Source: Mucilaginibacter limnophilus (GTDB lineage Bacteria > Bacteroidota > Bacteroidia > Sphingobacteriales > Sphingobacteriaceae). From it: DNA of 64,000 bases. Shown here one piece after another: positions 44,127-53,815 of the stretch. The stretch is taken from the NCBI RefSeq assembly GCF_004005815.1, contig NZ_SACK01000007.1:186001-250000 (forward strand), written 5' to 3'. The notes under the pieces are model-generated. The model was not told the origin of the DNA. It was given only the letters and a program-made list of their open reading frames with translations, and made no database searches. The position numbers and the translations under genes were made by a program. Each line of letters begins with the position of its first letter. Positions within the stretch are counted from its first letter, which is position 1.

Positions 44127-45602
44127 ATGGAACAAAACAAAACAAAAAGCTACGGTTCGGCATTGTACACGCTTATTACCGTGTTCTTTTTCTGGGGCTT
44201 TGTAGCTGCAAGTAACGACATTCTGATCCCTGTTTTTAAGGAAAAGCTTAACCTTGAGCAATGGCAATCGCAAATGATATCATTTGCCTTCTACGTGGCT
44301 TATACCGTAGGTTCTATAATTTATACTTTCATATCAAAGCAAATTGGTGGTGATATCCTTAATCGTATTGGTTACCGTAATGGTATTGCACTTGGTTTGG
44401 TTATTTCTGCGCTGGGTACTTTATTGTTCTATCCTGCTGCCGAAACTGCTTCATTTTATATTATGATCACCGGCTTGTTTATTGTAGGTTTAGGCTTTTC
44501 GTTACAGCAAATTGCTGCTAACGCACTTGCAGTTGCCCTTGGCGATCCAAAAACGGGTGCGCAACGCTTAAGTCTTGCAGGTGGTGTAAACAACTTTGGT
44601 ACTACCATTGGTCCGCTATTGGTAAGTTTGGCCATATTCGGTTCGGTAACTGCAAGTTCATCTGTTGCCAGCATCAGCGCGGTAAAGGTTCCTTACCTTA
44701 TACTGGGCGCTTTATTTATTGTAGTTGCGCTTGTATTTAAGTTTTCAAACATCCCTAACAAAATAGAAACGGAAGAAGATACTATTGACCTGAGCAGCCC
44801 AACCGACGTGTCAAACGTAGCAACTCATGGTGAAAAGAACGGCGCATTAAATTACCTGCAATTATCGCTGGGTATGATTGCCATCTTCCTGTATGTAGGT
44901 GTCGAGGTATCTACGGCAAGTAACCTGCCTGAGTATATGTCGAAAAAGCTTGGTGTGGCAACGCACAACATCGCGCCATTCGTGTCATTATATTGGGCAA
45001 GCTTGATGATAGGCCGCTGGACAGCCTCAATAGGTGCATTCAATGTAAGCGGTAGTATGAAGAAAGTTTTGAATGTACTGGTGCCGTATCTGGCTTTTGG
45101 GGTATTCCTGTTTGTTAATAAGCTGGCACAGCATGATGTTACACCTTTTTATGTTTACGGCTTTGTGATTATTGCCATGATAGTGGGAGATATGCTAAGC
45201 AAGGGTAACCCTGCAAGGTTGCTGTTCATATTCTCGGCAATGGCTATTATCGCGTTGTTCATCGGTATGCTTACCTCGGGTATGCTAAGCGCGTTCGCGT
45301 TCATCAGCGTAGGTTTATTCTGCTCAACTTTGTGGCCTTGTATCTATACACTGGCGGTATCAGGCTTAGGTAAATACACCAACCAGGGTTCAGGCTTCCT
45401 GATCATGATGATTATGGGCGGTGGCTTTATCAGCTTGTTGCAAGGTGTACTTGCCGACGATAAATTCCTGGGTATTCAATGGTCCTACCTGGTAGGGGTG
45501 GCTTGCTTTACTTACCTGGCTTTCTACGCTCTTAAAGCACAAAGCATTCTTAAAAAACAAGGTATCAACTTTGACGAACTGGAAGTTAAAGGCGGACACT
45601 AA
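44127..45602 (+). CDS. MFS sugar transporter, FucP/GluP type
   Basis: A 491-residue major facilitator with 12 helices of the fucose/glucose-galactose:H+ symporter family. Seen: FFFWGFVAASNDILIPVFKE (FucP helix 1 with the conserved ND), GIALGLVISALGTLLFYPAA, FIVGLGFSLQQIAANALAVALGDPKT and GGVNNFGTTIGPLLV, the family's helix 4-5 block. A central loop holds acidic residues EEDTIDL. The sugar is not determinable; the GH29 gene at 8 kb is too far off to argue for fucose. A hairpin (45618-45666) follows the stop codon. Confidence 0.9.
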   Translation: MEQNKTKSYGSALYTLITVFFFWGFVAASNDILIPVFKEKLNLEQWQSQMISFAFYVAYTVGSIIYTFISKQIGGDILNRIGYRNGIALGLVISALGTLLFYPAAETASFYIMITGLFIVGLGFSLQQIAANALAVALGDPKTGAQRLSLAGGVNNFGTTIGPLLVSLAIFGSVTASSSVASISAVKVPYLILGALFIVVALVFKFSNIPNKIETEEDTIDLSSPTDVSNVATHGEKNGALNYLQLSLGMIAIFLYVGVEVSTASNLPEYMSKKLGVATHNIAPFVSLYWASLMIGRWTASIGAFNVSGSMKKVLNVLVPYLAFGVFLFVNKLAQHDVTPFYVYGFVIIAMIVGDMLSKGNPARLLFIFSAMAIIALFIGMLTSGMLSAFAFISVGLFCSTLWPCIYTLAVSGLGKYTNQGSGFLIMMIMGGGFISLLQGVLADDKFLGIQWSYLVGVACFTYLAFYALKAQSILKKQGINFDELEVKGGH

Positions 45603-45617
45603 ATATTAGTTAATAGA

Positions 45618-45666
45618 GATTGATGATTAGAGATCAGAGAAATAATCTGACCTCTAATCATCAATC
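45618..45666. repeat. Long intergenic hairpin made of GATTAG words
   Basis: A 21-nt left arm (45618-45638) pairs with 45646-45666 with a single mismatch around the loop GAAATAA. Arms consist of degenerate GATTGATGATTAGAG words. No T-run follows on the + strand, so terminator function is unsure. Confidence 0.8.
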
Positions 45667-45686
45667 AACTAATCTCTCCATCAACG

Positions 45687-46157
45687 ATGGCTAAACCCAG
45701 CTTCGACGTTATATTCATGAACCTTGCTGCCGACCTGGCTTTGCGGTCGCATTGCGTAAAGGCTCATGTAGGGGCGGTGCTGGTAAAGGATACACGAATT
45801 ATTTCCATAGGCTATAACGGCCCCCCTTCGGGTACGCATAACTGTGATGAGGAATGGCCTGAAACGGGCTGCCCGCGCGATGCAAGGGGTAGCTGTTCAC
45901 TTGCGTTACATGCCGAGGAAAACGCCATCCTGTATGCAGTAAAAAACGGAGCTAACCTACAGGGAGCGACTTTGTACACCACATTATCTCCATGTTTACC
46001 ATGTGCACGGCTGATATTTTCAGCAGGGATAAAACATGTGTTCTACAGCAAATCATATGCTGCATACAAAGGCCTGCCCAGCGACGAAGGCGTTGACTTT
46101 CTGAACCACTTCGGCGTTATAGCCGAACGTTTCGACGCCGGACTTAAGACTGAATAA
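45687..46157 (+). CDS. dCMP deaminase family protein
   Basis: A 156-residue zinc deaminase (ComEB type). Zn ligands and catalytic Glu: H75-A-E77 (LHAEENAI) and C103-x2-C106 (SPCLPCARLIF); GYNGPPSGTHNCDE (42-55) is the dCMP deaminase nucleotide loop. It converts dCMP to dUMP for dTMP synthesis. Its 3' end overlaps the convergent cmk gene by 14 bp, an apt neighbour since both act on (d)CMP. Confidence 0.92.
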   Translation: MAKPSFDVIFMNLAADLALRSHCVKAHVGAVLVKDTRIISIGYNGPPSGTHNCDEEWPETGCPRDARGSCSLALHAEENAILYAVKNGANLQGATLYTTLSPCLPCARLIFSAGIKHVFYSKSYAAYKGLPSDEGVDFLNHFGVIAERFDAGLKTE

Positions 46158-46821
46158 AAGGCGTTATTTTGCTGAGCGCGAAATCAAGCTGTTCTTTCGG
46201 AGTAAGATAGCTGTTGTCTAACACAATAGCGTCAGGCGCCTGTACCAGGGGGCTTTCTTCACGGGTAGTGTCATCATGATCGCGCAGAGCCAGGTTTTCA
46301 TATACCTCATTAATAGTGATATCAGGGTTTTGAGCTACAAGTTCTTTGTGGCGACGCTGCGCTCGGATCATTGGGTCGGCGGTCATGAATAACTTTACCT
46401 GCGCATCAGGGAATACGGTAGTGCCTATATCACGGCCATCCATAATAATATTAGCCGATTGTCCCATCAGTTGCTGCTGGCGTACCATGGCCTGCCTTAC
46501 TGCCTTTATGGCAGCAACTTTGCTCACGTTCGAAGCCACCGGCATCTGCCTGATCTCATCCGAAACATCTTCACCATTCAAAAACACCTGTGCAAGGCCG
46601 TTTTGCGTCCTCAGCGATATGCTGATATCATTTAACGCCTGTTCAACAGCAGAGACATCGGTAAGGTCGATATTGTTACGCAGAAAATACAGCGTTACAG
46701 CGCGGTACATCGCGCCGGTATCAATATAAACAAAGTCGAGTTTTTTTGCCAGTGCTTTGGCTATGGTGCTTTTTCCGCATGATGAGTAACCGTCAATGGC
46801 TACTACCAGGTTGTTATTCAT
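46144..46821 (-). CDS. cmk: (d)CMP kinase
   Basis: A 225-residue cytidylate kinase. P-loop GYSSCGKST (11-19), DTGAMYRA (about 35-42), IMDGRDIGTTVFPDAQVK, and the lid RAQRRHKEL are all in place. It phosphorylates CMP and dCMP. TACCTTCG, one base off the -7 consensus, lies 5 nt before the ATG, again a leaderless-like spacing. Convergent overlap of 14 bp with the dCMP deaminase. Confidence 0.95.
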   Translation of the reverse strand: MNNNLVVAIDGYSSCGKSTIAKALAKKLDFVYIDTGAMYRAVTLYFLRNNIDLTDVSAVEQALNDISISLRTQNGLAQVFLNGEDVSDEIRQMPVASNVSKVAAIKAVRQAMVRQQQLMGQSANIIMDGRDIGTTVFPDAQVKLFMTADPMIRAQRRHKELVAQNPDITINEVYENLALRDHDDTTREESPLVQAPDAIVLDNSYLTPKEQLDFALSKITPFIQS

Positions 46822-46867
46822 GGTATCGAAGGTACAAAAAACAATACTTTTTTAAGCCGCCGAACAG

Positions 46868-46875
46868 TATATTTG
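46868..46875 (+). promoter_or_regulatory. -7 box TATATTTG of arfB, leaderless spacing
   Basis: Exact TAnnTTTG ending 6 nt before the ATG at 46882; no room for a ribosome binding site. Confidence 0.65.
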
Positions 46876-46881
46876 ACAAAA

Positions 46882-47292
46882 ATGAACTTCAACAAAACCG
46901 ATCTTCAAAAAGAGATCACGTATAAAACATCACGCAGCGGAGGTAAAGGCGGACAAAACGTTAACAAGGTTTCCACTAAAGTAGAACTTCTGTTTTCTGT
47001 TGAAAACTCTTTATTGTTCACTGATGAAGAAAAGCAATTGATAGCAGAAAAACTACAAACCCGGTTTAACAAAGATGGACTGGTGCAAATAGTATGTGAC
47101 GAAGAACGCAGCCAATATCTTAATAAGGAAAAAGCGGTTGAAAAGCTTATTGTATTATTAACTACTGCACTGCACCGCCCTAAAATTCGCAAAGCAGCTA
47201 AAGTAAGTAAAGCCGCTAAAGCGGCACGGCTGGAAAGTAAAAGGCGGCAATCGGACAAAAAAGAAAGTCGCCGTAAGAACTTTAATATTTAG
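46882..47292 (+). CDS. arfB: Alternative ribosome-rescue peptidyl-tRNA hydrolase ArfB
   Basis: A 136-residue stand-alone class I release factor-like domain. The catalytic GGQ is in SRSGGKGGQNVNKVSTKVEL (about 17-36), and the C-terminal tail (about 105-136) is a very basic Lys/Arg helix (KAAKAARLESKRRQSDKKES), which in ArfB enters the empty mRNA channel of stalled ribosomes. The ATG at 46882 is preferred over TTG 46873, which lies inside the promoter box. The stop overlaps the convergent LpxR gene by 4 bp. Confidence 0.92.
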   Translation: MNFNKTDLQKEITYKTSRSGGKGGQNVNKVSTKVELLFSVENSLLFTDEEKQLIAEKLQTRFNKDGLVQIVCDEERSQYLNKEKAVEKLIVLLTTALHRPKIRKAAKVSKAAKAARLESKRRQSDKKESRRKNFNI

Positions 47293-48248
47293 TTGAAGCG
47301 GTAAAGCAGCGTTGCCGATCCCCATTGATGCGCTCGTGACATCTCTTTCACATCTTTTGTACTAAAGGTAGCTGCCAGGTCAACTATCCATCGGCTGCCA
47401 CCGTAAGCCACGCCAAACTGCTGCATAAAAACCAGCGGTTTATGAGTAAGCGTTACTTCCTGGCTGCCGGCTTCATCATGCTTTTTAAACAAGCTGCCTT
47501 CAATTGTAGCATCATAAACCACATAATTAAGCAGTGGTTTTATATAGAAGAATAGCTCCCTTTTTTCAAGCGGTACAAATTGTCTGTTATTTATAGCGGT
47601 ACTTTGTGTACTTACCGAGTTAAATAATTGGTTAAAATCGCCTAAACGAATAAGCGCTCCTGCTGCAGCACCTGTAAATCCTGTGCCTAAACGGGCGTAA
47701 GTATTAAGTGTAACATCGGCGCCATTGGTACGGGCAAGCAGGCGGTTGTATTCGGCAGCGAAGTTTAGCTGGAAGCTGTTCTCAATTTGATACTCCCATC
47801 CTTGAAGTGAGTAAAAGCCAAAAGTATCGTGTATCACATTCTGCGCTTCTTCACCCAGCGCGTCGGGGCCGATCACACCTACCTGTGCTGATAGTTTCAA
47901 ATTCGTTTCATTAGCATACAGAAAGTTTAACGATGAACCTGCGTACAAGTACCCTGCGAAAGGCCTGTCGATCATTTGTCGTGAAGGTATGCTGCCGCTG
48001 ATTGGATTGAATATCTTTTGACCAAGCTCAAATCCCAATACCTTATTTTTAACCTTAAGACTGTCGGCGGGCTTTATTTGCAGGCCATGTCGTAAAAACA
48101 CAAAAAGTCCGTTGGTATAATAACGATCGGAACCTGATCCAAGAAATGAATCGTTATCGCTTTGAAAGCCGAATTCGTAACGGTGGGTTTGGGCATAAAC
48201 GCTGAAGGTAACGCATAAACATACCATCAGCAAAAAACTTCTGCGCAT
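47289..48248 (-). CDS. LpxR family outer membrane protein (lipid A deacylase-like, DUF2219)
   Basis: A 319-residue protein with a signal peptide (MRRSFLLMVCLCVTFSVYAQ). The LpxR marks are present: QSDNDSFLGSGSDRYYTNG (catalytic-site Asn/Asp region, about 29-47), DRPFAGYLYAG, and VGVIGPDALGEEAQNVIHD with the His. LpxR removes the 3'-acyloxyacyl chain of lipid A using Ca. The last strand is HQWGSATLLYRFN, ending in Phe-Asn. Activity on this organism's lipid A is inference. Confidence 0.88.
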   Translation of the reverse strand: MRRSFLLMVCLCVTFSVYAQTHRYEFGFQSDNDSFLGSGSDRYYTNGLFVFLRHGLQIKPADSLKVKNKVLGFELGQKIFNPISGSIPSRQMIDRPFAGYLYAGSSLNFLYANETNLKLSAQVGVIGPDALGEEAQNVIHDTFGFYSLQGWEYQIENSFQLNFAAEYNRLLARTNGADVTLNTYARLGTGFTGAAAGALIRLGDFNQLFNSVSTQSTAINNRQFVPLEKRELFFYIKPLLNYVVYDATIEGSLFKKHDEAGSQEVTLTHKPLVFMQQFGVAYGGSRWIVDLAATFSTKDVKEMSRAHQWGSATLLYRFN

Positions 48249-48270
48249 TAGTGGTGGATTGTGGTGGAAT

Positions 48271-48298
48271 TAAAAAGCCGGACTTTATGCCCGGCTTC
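48271..48298 (-). terminator. Terminator after lon
   Basis: On the minus strand AAGCCGG/CCGGCTT with an intervening loop of about 9 nt, then TTTTTA. It lies 20 bp beyond the lon stop codon and just before the LpxR gene start. Confidence 0.85.
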
Positions 48299-48318
48299 AA
48301 AGTTATGGTATTTTCTAA

Positions 48319-50793
48319 TTAATTGAACACAGGTCTTTCTTCTTCCCTTATGGTAAGATCGAGCGGTTCGTTTACTTTTTCATCAAGTAACGCCAGTTTA
48401 ATCACATCGCGCATATCGGTAACATAATGGAATTTGAGGTCTTTAATGTAACTCTCCTTAATTTCCAGTATGTCTTTTTGGTTCGATTTACAAAGAATGA
48501 TCTCTTTTATATCGGCACGCTTGGCAGCCAATATTTTTTCCTTTATACCACCTACCGGGAGTACACGTCCGCGAAGGGTGATTTCACCTGTCATGGCCAG
48601 GTTTGGTTTTACTTTACGCTGCGTAAAGGCTGATGTTAGCGCGGTAAGCATGGTTATACCTGCTGATGGCCCGTCTTTCGGCGTAGCGCCCGCAGGAACG
48701 TGTACATGCACATCCCATTGGTCGAATAATTTCGGGTTGATATCAAACTGCGATGCATGCGCACGCAAGTAGGCAAGGGCTATTATAGCCGACTCTTTCA
48801 TTACATCACCAAGGCTGCCGGTAAGGGTAAGCTTTCCTTTACCAGGACTTAAGCTGGCTTCTATAAACAAGATATCGCCGCCAACCTGTGTCCAGGCCAG
48901 GCCGGTTACCACACCTGCTACATCGTTTCCTTCGTACAGGTCTTTATCGTAAATGGGAGGGCCAAGTATGGTCTCAACATCCTGTTTAGTAACAGAAGTG
49001 TTGTATGGTTCTTCAATAGCAATACTTTTAGCCACACCACGTACCACAGAGCCTACTTTTTTCTCCAGCGACCGCACGCCCGATTCACGCGTATAATCCT
49101 CAATCACTTTTTCTATTACGTCGTTCTTCATCACAACGTCTTTAGGTTTAAGGCCGTGTGCTTCACGTTGCTTGGGCAGCAGGTGCTGCTTGGCTATCTC
49201 TATCTTTTCTTCAATAGTGTAGCCATTCACCTCGATGATCTCCATCCTGTCGAGCAGGGCAGGTTGTATGGTGCTCAGTGAGTTTGCTGTAGCGATGAAC
49301 ATCACGTTGCTCAGGTCGAAATCAACCTCTACATAATGGTCGTAAAAAGTATTATTCTGTTCAGGATCAAGCACCTCAAGCAATGCAGACGATGGGTCGC
49401 CACGGAAATCGTTACCTACTTTATCAATCTCATCCAGGATAAAAACAGGATTTGCAGCGCCTGCTTTTTTAACCGACTGGATGATACGGCCCGGCATAGC
49501 GCCGATATACGTTTTACGATGACCACGAATCTCAGCTTCATCACGCACACCACCTAATGCCATACGCACGTATTTACGGCCCAAAGCCCGGGCTATTGAT
49601 TTGCCAAGGGAAGTTTTACCAACTCCCGGAGGGCCAACCAGGCAAAGGATAGGCGCCTTCATGTCGCGCTTAAGCTTAAGTACAGCAAGGTATTCAATAA
49701 TGCGTTTTTTTACCTTATCAAGCCCGAAATGGTCTTTATCAAGTATTTTTTGCGCACGTTTCAGGTCAAAGTTATCTTTAGTGAACTCGTTCCACGGCAG
49801 GTCGAGCAGTAACTCAAGGTAATTGATTTGTACCGAGTAATCGGCTGCAGCCGGATTGGTGCGGGCCAGTTTCTCAATTTCTTTATTAAAATGGTTTTTT
49901 ACCTCATCAGCCCATTTCTTTTTAGCCGCGCGCTGCCTTAAGTTTTCTATTTCCAGATCAGGTGATGAACCGCCCAGCTCTTCCTGTATGGTTTTAAGCT
50001 GCTGGTTCAAGAAATAATCACGTTGCTGCTTGTCAAGATCGACCCGTACCTTTGTTTGTATCTGGTTTTTTAGCTCCAGCATCTGCAGGTCGAGCGTCAA
50101 ATGCTCAAGTACAATGTTGGCGCGGTCGCGCAGGTTAGCTACCTCAAGCAGGCGTTGCTTGGCTGCCATATCGGCATTCATGTTTGAGGCGATGAAGTTG
50201 ATCAGAAAAGGTGTGCTTTCGATATTACGAATAGCAATGCCTGCCTCGCTCGGTATATTTGGCGACAGTTGGATGATACTCATAGCCATATCTTTTATGG
50301 TTGAGATCATGGCTTTGAATTCCTTATCTTCTTTGCTCTTTACATCCCTGAAAGGCTCAATAGTTGCCTTTATGTATGGCTCGCTTTGAAGCTCTTCTTT
50401 CAGTACAAAGCGTTTTTTGCCCTGCAGTATCACTGTAGTGTTACCGTCGGGCATTTGCAGCATTTTAACAATCAGAGCCACTGTACCTACACGGTGCAGT
50501 TGGTTAAATGTCGGATCTTCAATATTTACGTCCTGCTGCGCAGCCACACCAATTATACGGTCGCCTTTGTTAGCTTCGCGGATAAGCTTAATAGATTTAT
50601 CGCGGCCAACTGTGATAGGAATAACCACACCCGGAAACAATACAGTATTGCGAAGCGGCAGTATGGGTAATGATGGCGGAACTTCCTCGTTATTCATTTC
50701 CGCTTCATCATCAGATGACATCAGCGGAAAAAACTCCGAGTCTTCATTTATAATGGGTAGTGCGCTTTTAAAGTCAAATGGGTCGAAACTCAT
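48319..50793 (-). CDS. lon: ATP-dependent endopeptidase Lon
   Basis: An 824-residue Lon protease. N-terminal substrate domain ([18 protein letters not shown], about 42-60), AAA module with Walker [10 protein letters not shown], Walker B FILDEIDK, then the protease domain with catalytic Ser in KDGPSAGIT (about 710) and Lys in [11 protein letters not shown] (about 753). The acidic N-terminal 40 residues are a lineage extension. ATG 50793 is preceded by an in-frame TTG. A long AT-rich region lies upstream; no clear heat-shock-type promoter is recognisable. Confidence 0.96.
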   Translation of the reverse strand: MSFDPFDFKSALPIINEDSEFFPLMSSDDEAEMNNEEVPPSLPILPLRNTVLFPGVVIPITVGRDKSIKLIREANKGDRIIGVAAQQDVNIEDPTFNQLHRVGTVALIVKMLQMPDGNTTVILQGKKRFVLKEELQSEPYIKATIEPFRDVKSKEDKEFKAMISTIKDMAMSIIQLSPNIPSEAGIAIRNIESTPFLINFIASNMNADMAAKQRLLEVANLRDRANIVLEHLTLDLQMLELKNQIQTKVRVDLDKQQRDYFLNQQLKTIQEELGGSSPDLEIENLRQRAAKKKWADEVKNHFNKEIEKLARTNPAAADYSVQINYLELLLDLPWNEFTKDNFDLKRAQKILDKDHFGLDKVKKRIIEYLAVLKLKRDMKAPILCLVGPPGVGKTSLGKSIARALGRKYVRMALGGVRDEAEIRGHRKTYIGAMPGRIIQSVKKAGAANPVFILDEIDKVGNDFRGDPSSALLEVLDPEQNNTFYDHYVEVDFDLSNVMFIATANSLSTIQPALLDRMEIIEVNGYTIEEKIEIAKQHLLPKQREAHGLKPKDVVMKNDVIEKVIEDYTRESGVRSLEKKVGSVVRGVAKSIAIEEPYNTSVTKQDVETILGPPIYDKDLYEGNDVAGVVTGLAWTQVGGDILFIEASLSPGKGKLTLTGSLGDVMKESAIIALAYLRAHASQFDINPKLFDQWDVHVHVPAGATPKDGPSAGITMLTALTSAFTQRKVKPNLAMTGEITLRGRVLPVGGIKEKILAAKRADIKEIILCKSNQKDILEIKESYIKDLKFHYVTDMRDVIKLALLDEKVNEPLDLTIREEERPVFN

Positions 50794-50796
50794 CAA

Positions 50797-51144
50797 TGTT
50801 AAATTTTAAGAGAAAATAAACGTCAATTTGTCATGATTGGTGTATAAAACCGCTATTACATAACAAATTATTAACGCGTACATATATGGTCAACACCTAT
50901 GCCAACTCTATAATTATTATACGTAACTATACAGCTAATAGTTTAAGTTGTTGAAAATTAATAGAATAAATTGGTATAGAGATTGCACATGTGATTATCA
51001 GTGAAAAAAAGTCATACTTTAGCTTGCAACCAATTACACTATTTATACCAATTATAAATTTTAGCAGACCTTTATAAATGCATAATAATTTAGTGCAAAG
51101 TTAGTTATTGTAATATTAATTTAGCTGCAGCATATTCCCGGTTA
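50797..51144. other. 348-bp AT-rich region between divergent lon and TPR genes
   Basis: No reading frame of note. It holds a minus-strand TAACTTTG box at 51096-51103, far (over 300 nt) from lon, and an inverted pair AATTGGTATA (about 50969) and TATACCAATT (about 51043) around 65 nt apart. It must contain the lon promoter and that of the TPR gene, but I cannot place them with confidence. Confidence 0.5.
51096..51103 (-). promoter_or_regulatory. Possible distal -7 box TAACTTTG for lon
   Basis: Exact TAnnTTTG on the minus strand. If used, lon would have a leader of about 300 nt. Weak because of distance. Confidence 0.3.
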
Positions 51145-51774
51145 ATGAGATTAACAGCGTTGATACCGTTTTTAATTGTGTCGTCTATTGAAAGTTCATG
51201 GGCCCAAAATTCGTACATAAAAATGGGCGAACAGGCGCTTATGGACGGAAACTTTAAAGCCGCGGTAAAACAGCTTGAAAAAGCCTGCCTTGTCGACTCA
51301 AGTAACGCCAATGCGCAGTGGATGCTGGGCTATTCATATTACCATAGCCAGAACTACAAAAAATCAATAATCGCCTATAACAAGGTGATCGCTATAAAAC
51401 CTGCGGATGCTTCTGCATATTATTATCGAGCAAGGGCAAAAAGCTTTTTAGGCAGAGATAGCCAGGTGCCGGATGCCGATAAGGAAAAATATTTGTTAGG
51501 CGCCATTCACGACCTGACAAAGGCCATAGCGGTAAGTGCCGACCCGAACGATGTGAAACTTTTCCAAAACAGGGGTATAGCTTATCGGGAGTATGGCATT
51601 TTTAAATTACAGCATGCAACCCAGCCAAACGATAAAAGCCGCGGATTAAATTCATTAAGAGCTTCAGTTGCTGATCTGGAAAAAGTGCTTAGTAACAACC
51701 CCGACCGCAGCGATATTTCCATGCTGATCGATCTGTCTAAAGAAAAGCTGGCGTCGGCACTGGGCCATCATTGA
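51145..51774 (+). CDS. Secreted tetratricopeptide repeat protein
   Basis: A 209-residue protein with a signal peptide (MRLTALIPFLIVSSIESSWAQ) and three to four TPR units: YIKMGEQALMDGNFKAAVKQLEKAC (in part), NAQWMLGYSYYHSQNYKKSI, SAYYYRARAKSFLG and a degenerate one near 120-150 with FQNRGIAYREYG. Probably periplasmic, mediating protein contacts. It overlaps the convergent lipoprotein gene by 7 bp. Partner unknown. Confidence 0.8.
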   Translation: MRLTALIPFLIVSSIESSWAQNSYIKMGEQALMDGNFKAAVKQLEKACLVDSSNANAQWMLGYSYYHSQNYKKSIIAYNKVIAIKPADASAYYYRARAKSFLGRDSQVPDADKEKYLLGAIHDLTKAIAVSADPNDVKLFQNRGIAYREYGIFKLQHATQPNDKSRGLNSLRASVADLEKVLSNNPDRSDISMLIDLSKEKLASALGHH

Positions 51775-52304
51775 GCAAATTTCCCTTCGATACGGTAATC
51801 ATTCACACCAATAAGGTTTACATCCTGCTTTTTATCTATCCTGTATAACGAGTCAGGGTAATAAGCAAGCTTTTCAGTGCTATGATACAGTATGTTTTTT
51901 GTTTTGTTAACAATGAAGATACCAATGATCTTTTTACCTTTTCTTTTAATGTTTACCTCACGAACTTTCAGCTCAGGCTTTTTAGCTTTGTAAACGATAG
52001 AGTCCGGCGTTTCGGTAACCGTGTACTCGCCACGCCAGGCAGGTTTGTTTATGTCTGATCCGCTGAACAATGCCAGCTCACCTTCCCAATCGGTAATAAT
52101 GATTGACTTATCCTGTGCAATATTATTATGTGAAGCTGATTTATAAACCGAAGGTTTGCTTACAGAAAGCCTGTCGGCTTCCTTTTTAAAGTATCCCTTC
52201 AAATCAAAATATGCGTTACCCTTATTAGCAATTTCAGGCTTGCAGCTTTGCAAGCCCGAAATTACCAGTACAGATATGATTGACAGTTTTTTATACCAAT
52301 ACAT
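51768..52304 (-). CDS. Hypothetical lipoprotein
   Basis: A 178-residue protein not recognised. A lipoprotein signal peptide ends ISGLQSCKPEI. The rest is a polar beta-rich body (AYFDLKGYFKKEADRLS near the mature start, IIITDWEGELALFSG, RREVN-like VREVNIKRKGKKIIGIFIV, LAYYPDSLYRIDKKQDVNLIG). The N-terminal 14 bp overlap the end of gpmI on the same strand, so it follows gpmI in one transcript. Role unknown. Confidence 0.72.
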   Translation of the reverse strand: MYWYKKLSIISVLVISGLQSCKPEIANKGNAYFDLKGYFKKEADRLSVSKPSVYKSASHNNIAQDKSIIITDWEGELALFSGSDINKPAWRGEYTVTETPDSIVYKAKKPELKVREVNIKRKGKKIIGIFIVNKTKNILYHSTEKLAYYPDSLYRIDKKQDVNLIGVNDYRIEGKFAQ

Positions 52305-53811
52305 TACCGCTCATTTCGGCTGGTTTTTCCACGCCTAATATTTTTAAAACGGTTGGTGCAATGTCGCCTAATTTACCATCGTGCACTTGTTTAACGTCAT
52401 TGTCGATAACAATGCATGGTACAAGGTTGGTAGTATGAGCGGTGTTTGGAGAGCCGTCTTCGTTAATCATGTAATCGGCATTACCATGATCGGCAATTAT
52501 GATGAACGAGTAGCCATGCTTAAGTCCGGTTTCTACAACGGCCTGTGTACAGGCGTCAACTGTTTCTGCGGCTTTTATAACGGCTTCAAATACGCCTGTG
52601 TGGCCTACCATATCGGTATTGGCAAAGTTCAGGCATATAAAATCAGGCCATTCGGCTTCCAGTTCCGGAATGATGGCGTCACGAATACCTTCGGCGCTCA
52701 TTTCAGGCTGAAGATCGTAAGTAGCTACCTTTGGTGAAGGGATTAACAAGCGTTTTTCGTTCTCAAATTCTTTTTCTCGACCACCTGAGAAGAAGAAGGT
52801 TACGTGCGGATATTTTTCAGTTTCGGCAATACGGATTTGTTTTTTGCCGGCATCCTGCAGCACCTCACCAATGGTTTTGGTCAGATCCTCTTTATTAAAT
52901 ACCACCTGCACATCCTTAAACGTTTCGTCATAAGGTGTCATAGTGATGTATTTTATCTTAAGCGGTTGCATGTTGTACTCAGGGTAGGCTTTTTGAGTAA
53001 GCGCAAGGCTTATCTCGCGGCCCCTGTCTGTACGGAAGTTAAAGCAAAGCACTACGTCGCCTTCCTTTATCACCGCAACAGGGCTGCCATCTGCATTCAC
53101 ATTCACTACCGGATTAACAAACTCATCGGTAACACCTTCAGCGTACGATTCTTTAATGGCATCAGTAATGCTTTGCGTGGTTTTACCTTCGCCGTGAACC
53201 ATTACGTCATACGCTTTTTTAACGCGCTCCCAGCGGTTATCGCGGTCCATAGCATAGTAGCGGCCAATTGCCGAAGCAATTTTTACCGGTTTGCCCTGAA
53301 TATATTGTTCAACATCGGTTACAAAGCCAAGTCCCGATTGCGGGTCGGTATCGCGGCCGTCCAAAAAGGCATGTATGTAAACTTTATCCAAGCCGAATTC
53401 CTGGCTAACGTCAACCAGACCTTTCAGGTGATAAATATGCGAGTGCACCCCACCGTCAGACACAAGGCCGATGAAGTGTACATCTTTGTTGTTCTGTTTA
53501 GCGTATTCAAAAGCTTCTTTGATAACCGGGTTGCTGCCAAGTTCTTTTTCGTCAACCGCTTTATTTATGCGGCCAAGTTCCTGGTAAACCACTCGACCGG
53601 CGCCAAGGTTCATGTGGCCAACTTCCGAGTTGCCCATTTGTCCGGCAGGCAAACCTACCGCGGTGCCCGAAGCTTCAAGCTTTGCATTTGGATATTTTTG
53701 CAGCAGCGAATCAAAAAAAGGTGTGTTGGCTGTATATATCGCGTTTGACGCATCCTGACGGCCATATCCCCAACCGTCTAATATAATAAGTGTTAATTTT
53801 TTATTTTCCAC
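52291..53811 (-). CDS. gpmI: 2,3-bisphosphoglycerate-independent phosphoglycerate mutase
   Basis: A 506-residue Mn-dependent glycolytic mutase. LIILDGWGYG (8-17) gives the first metal Asp; the phospho-Ser is S62 in GQMGNSEVGHMNLGAGR; later HAFLDGRDTDPQSG, FNFRTDRGREIS, NFANTDMVGHTG and IADHGNAD complete the metal sites. The start is GTG 53811, directly behind a -7 box. It overlaps the downstream lipoprotein gene by 14 bp. Confidence 0.95.
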   Translation of the reverse strand: MENKKLTLIILDGWGYGRQDASNAIYTANTPFFDSLLQKYPNAKLEASGTAVGLPAGQMGNSEVGHMNLGAGRVVYQELGRINKAVDEKELGSNPVIKEAFEYAKQNNKDVHFIGLVSDGGVHSHIYHLKGLVDVSQEFGLDKVYIHAFLDGRDTDPQSGLGFVTDVEQYIQGKPVKIASAIGRYYAMDRDNRWERVKKAYDVMVHGEGKTTQSITDAIKESYAEGVTDEFVNPVVNVNADGSPVAVIKEGDVVLCFNFRTDRGREISLALTQKAYPEYNMQPLKIKYITMTPYDETFKDVQVVFNKEDLTKTIGEVLQDAGKKQIRIAETEKYPHVTFFFSGGREKEFENEKRLLIPSPKVATYDLQPEMSAEGIRDAIIPELEAEWPDFICLNFANTDMVGHTGVFEAVIKAAETVDACTQAVVETGLKHGYSFIIIADHGNADYMINEDGSPNTAHTTNLVPCIVIDNDVKQVHDGKLGDIAPTVLKILGVEKPAEMSGNVLV

Positions 53812-53815
53812 GACG

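Noticed and set aside
45618-45666. Terminator of the MFS gene
   Set aside because: The hairpin is strong but lacks a T-run on the coding strand; kept as a repeat.
46346-46729. 127-residue open frame antisense to cmk
   Set aside because: Shadow of cmk; composition follows the opposite strand's codon pattern.
52804-53748. 314-residue open frame on the plus strand opposite gpmI
   Set aside because: It is fully antisense to a gene with complete family motifs, and the translation has no recognisable domain or signal; long antisense frames are expected in this codon usage.
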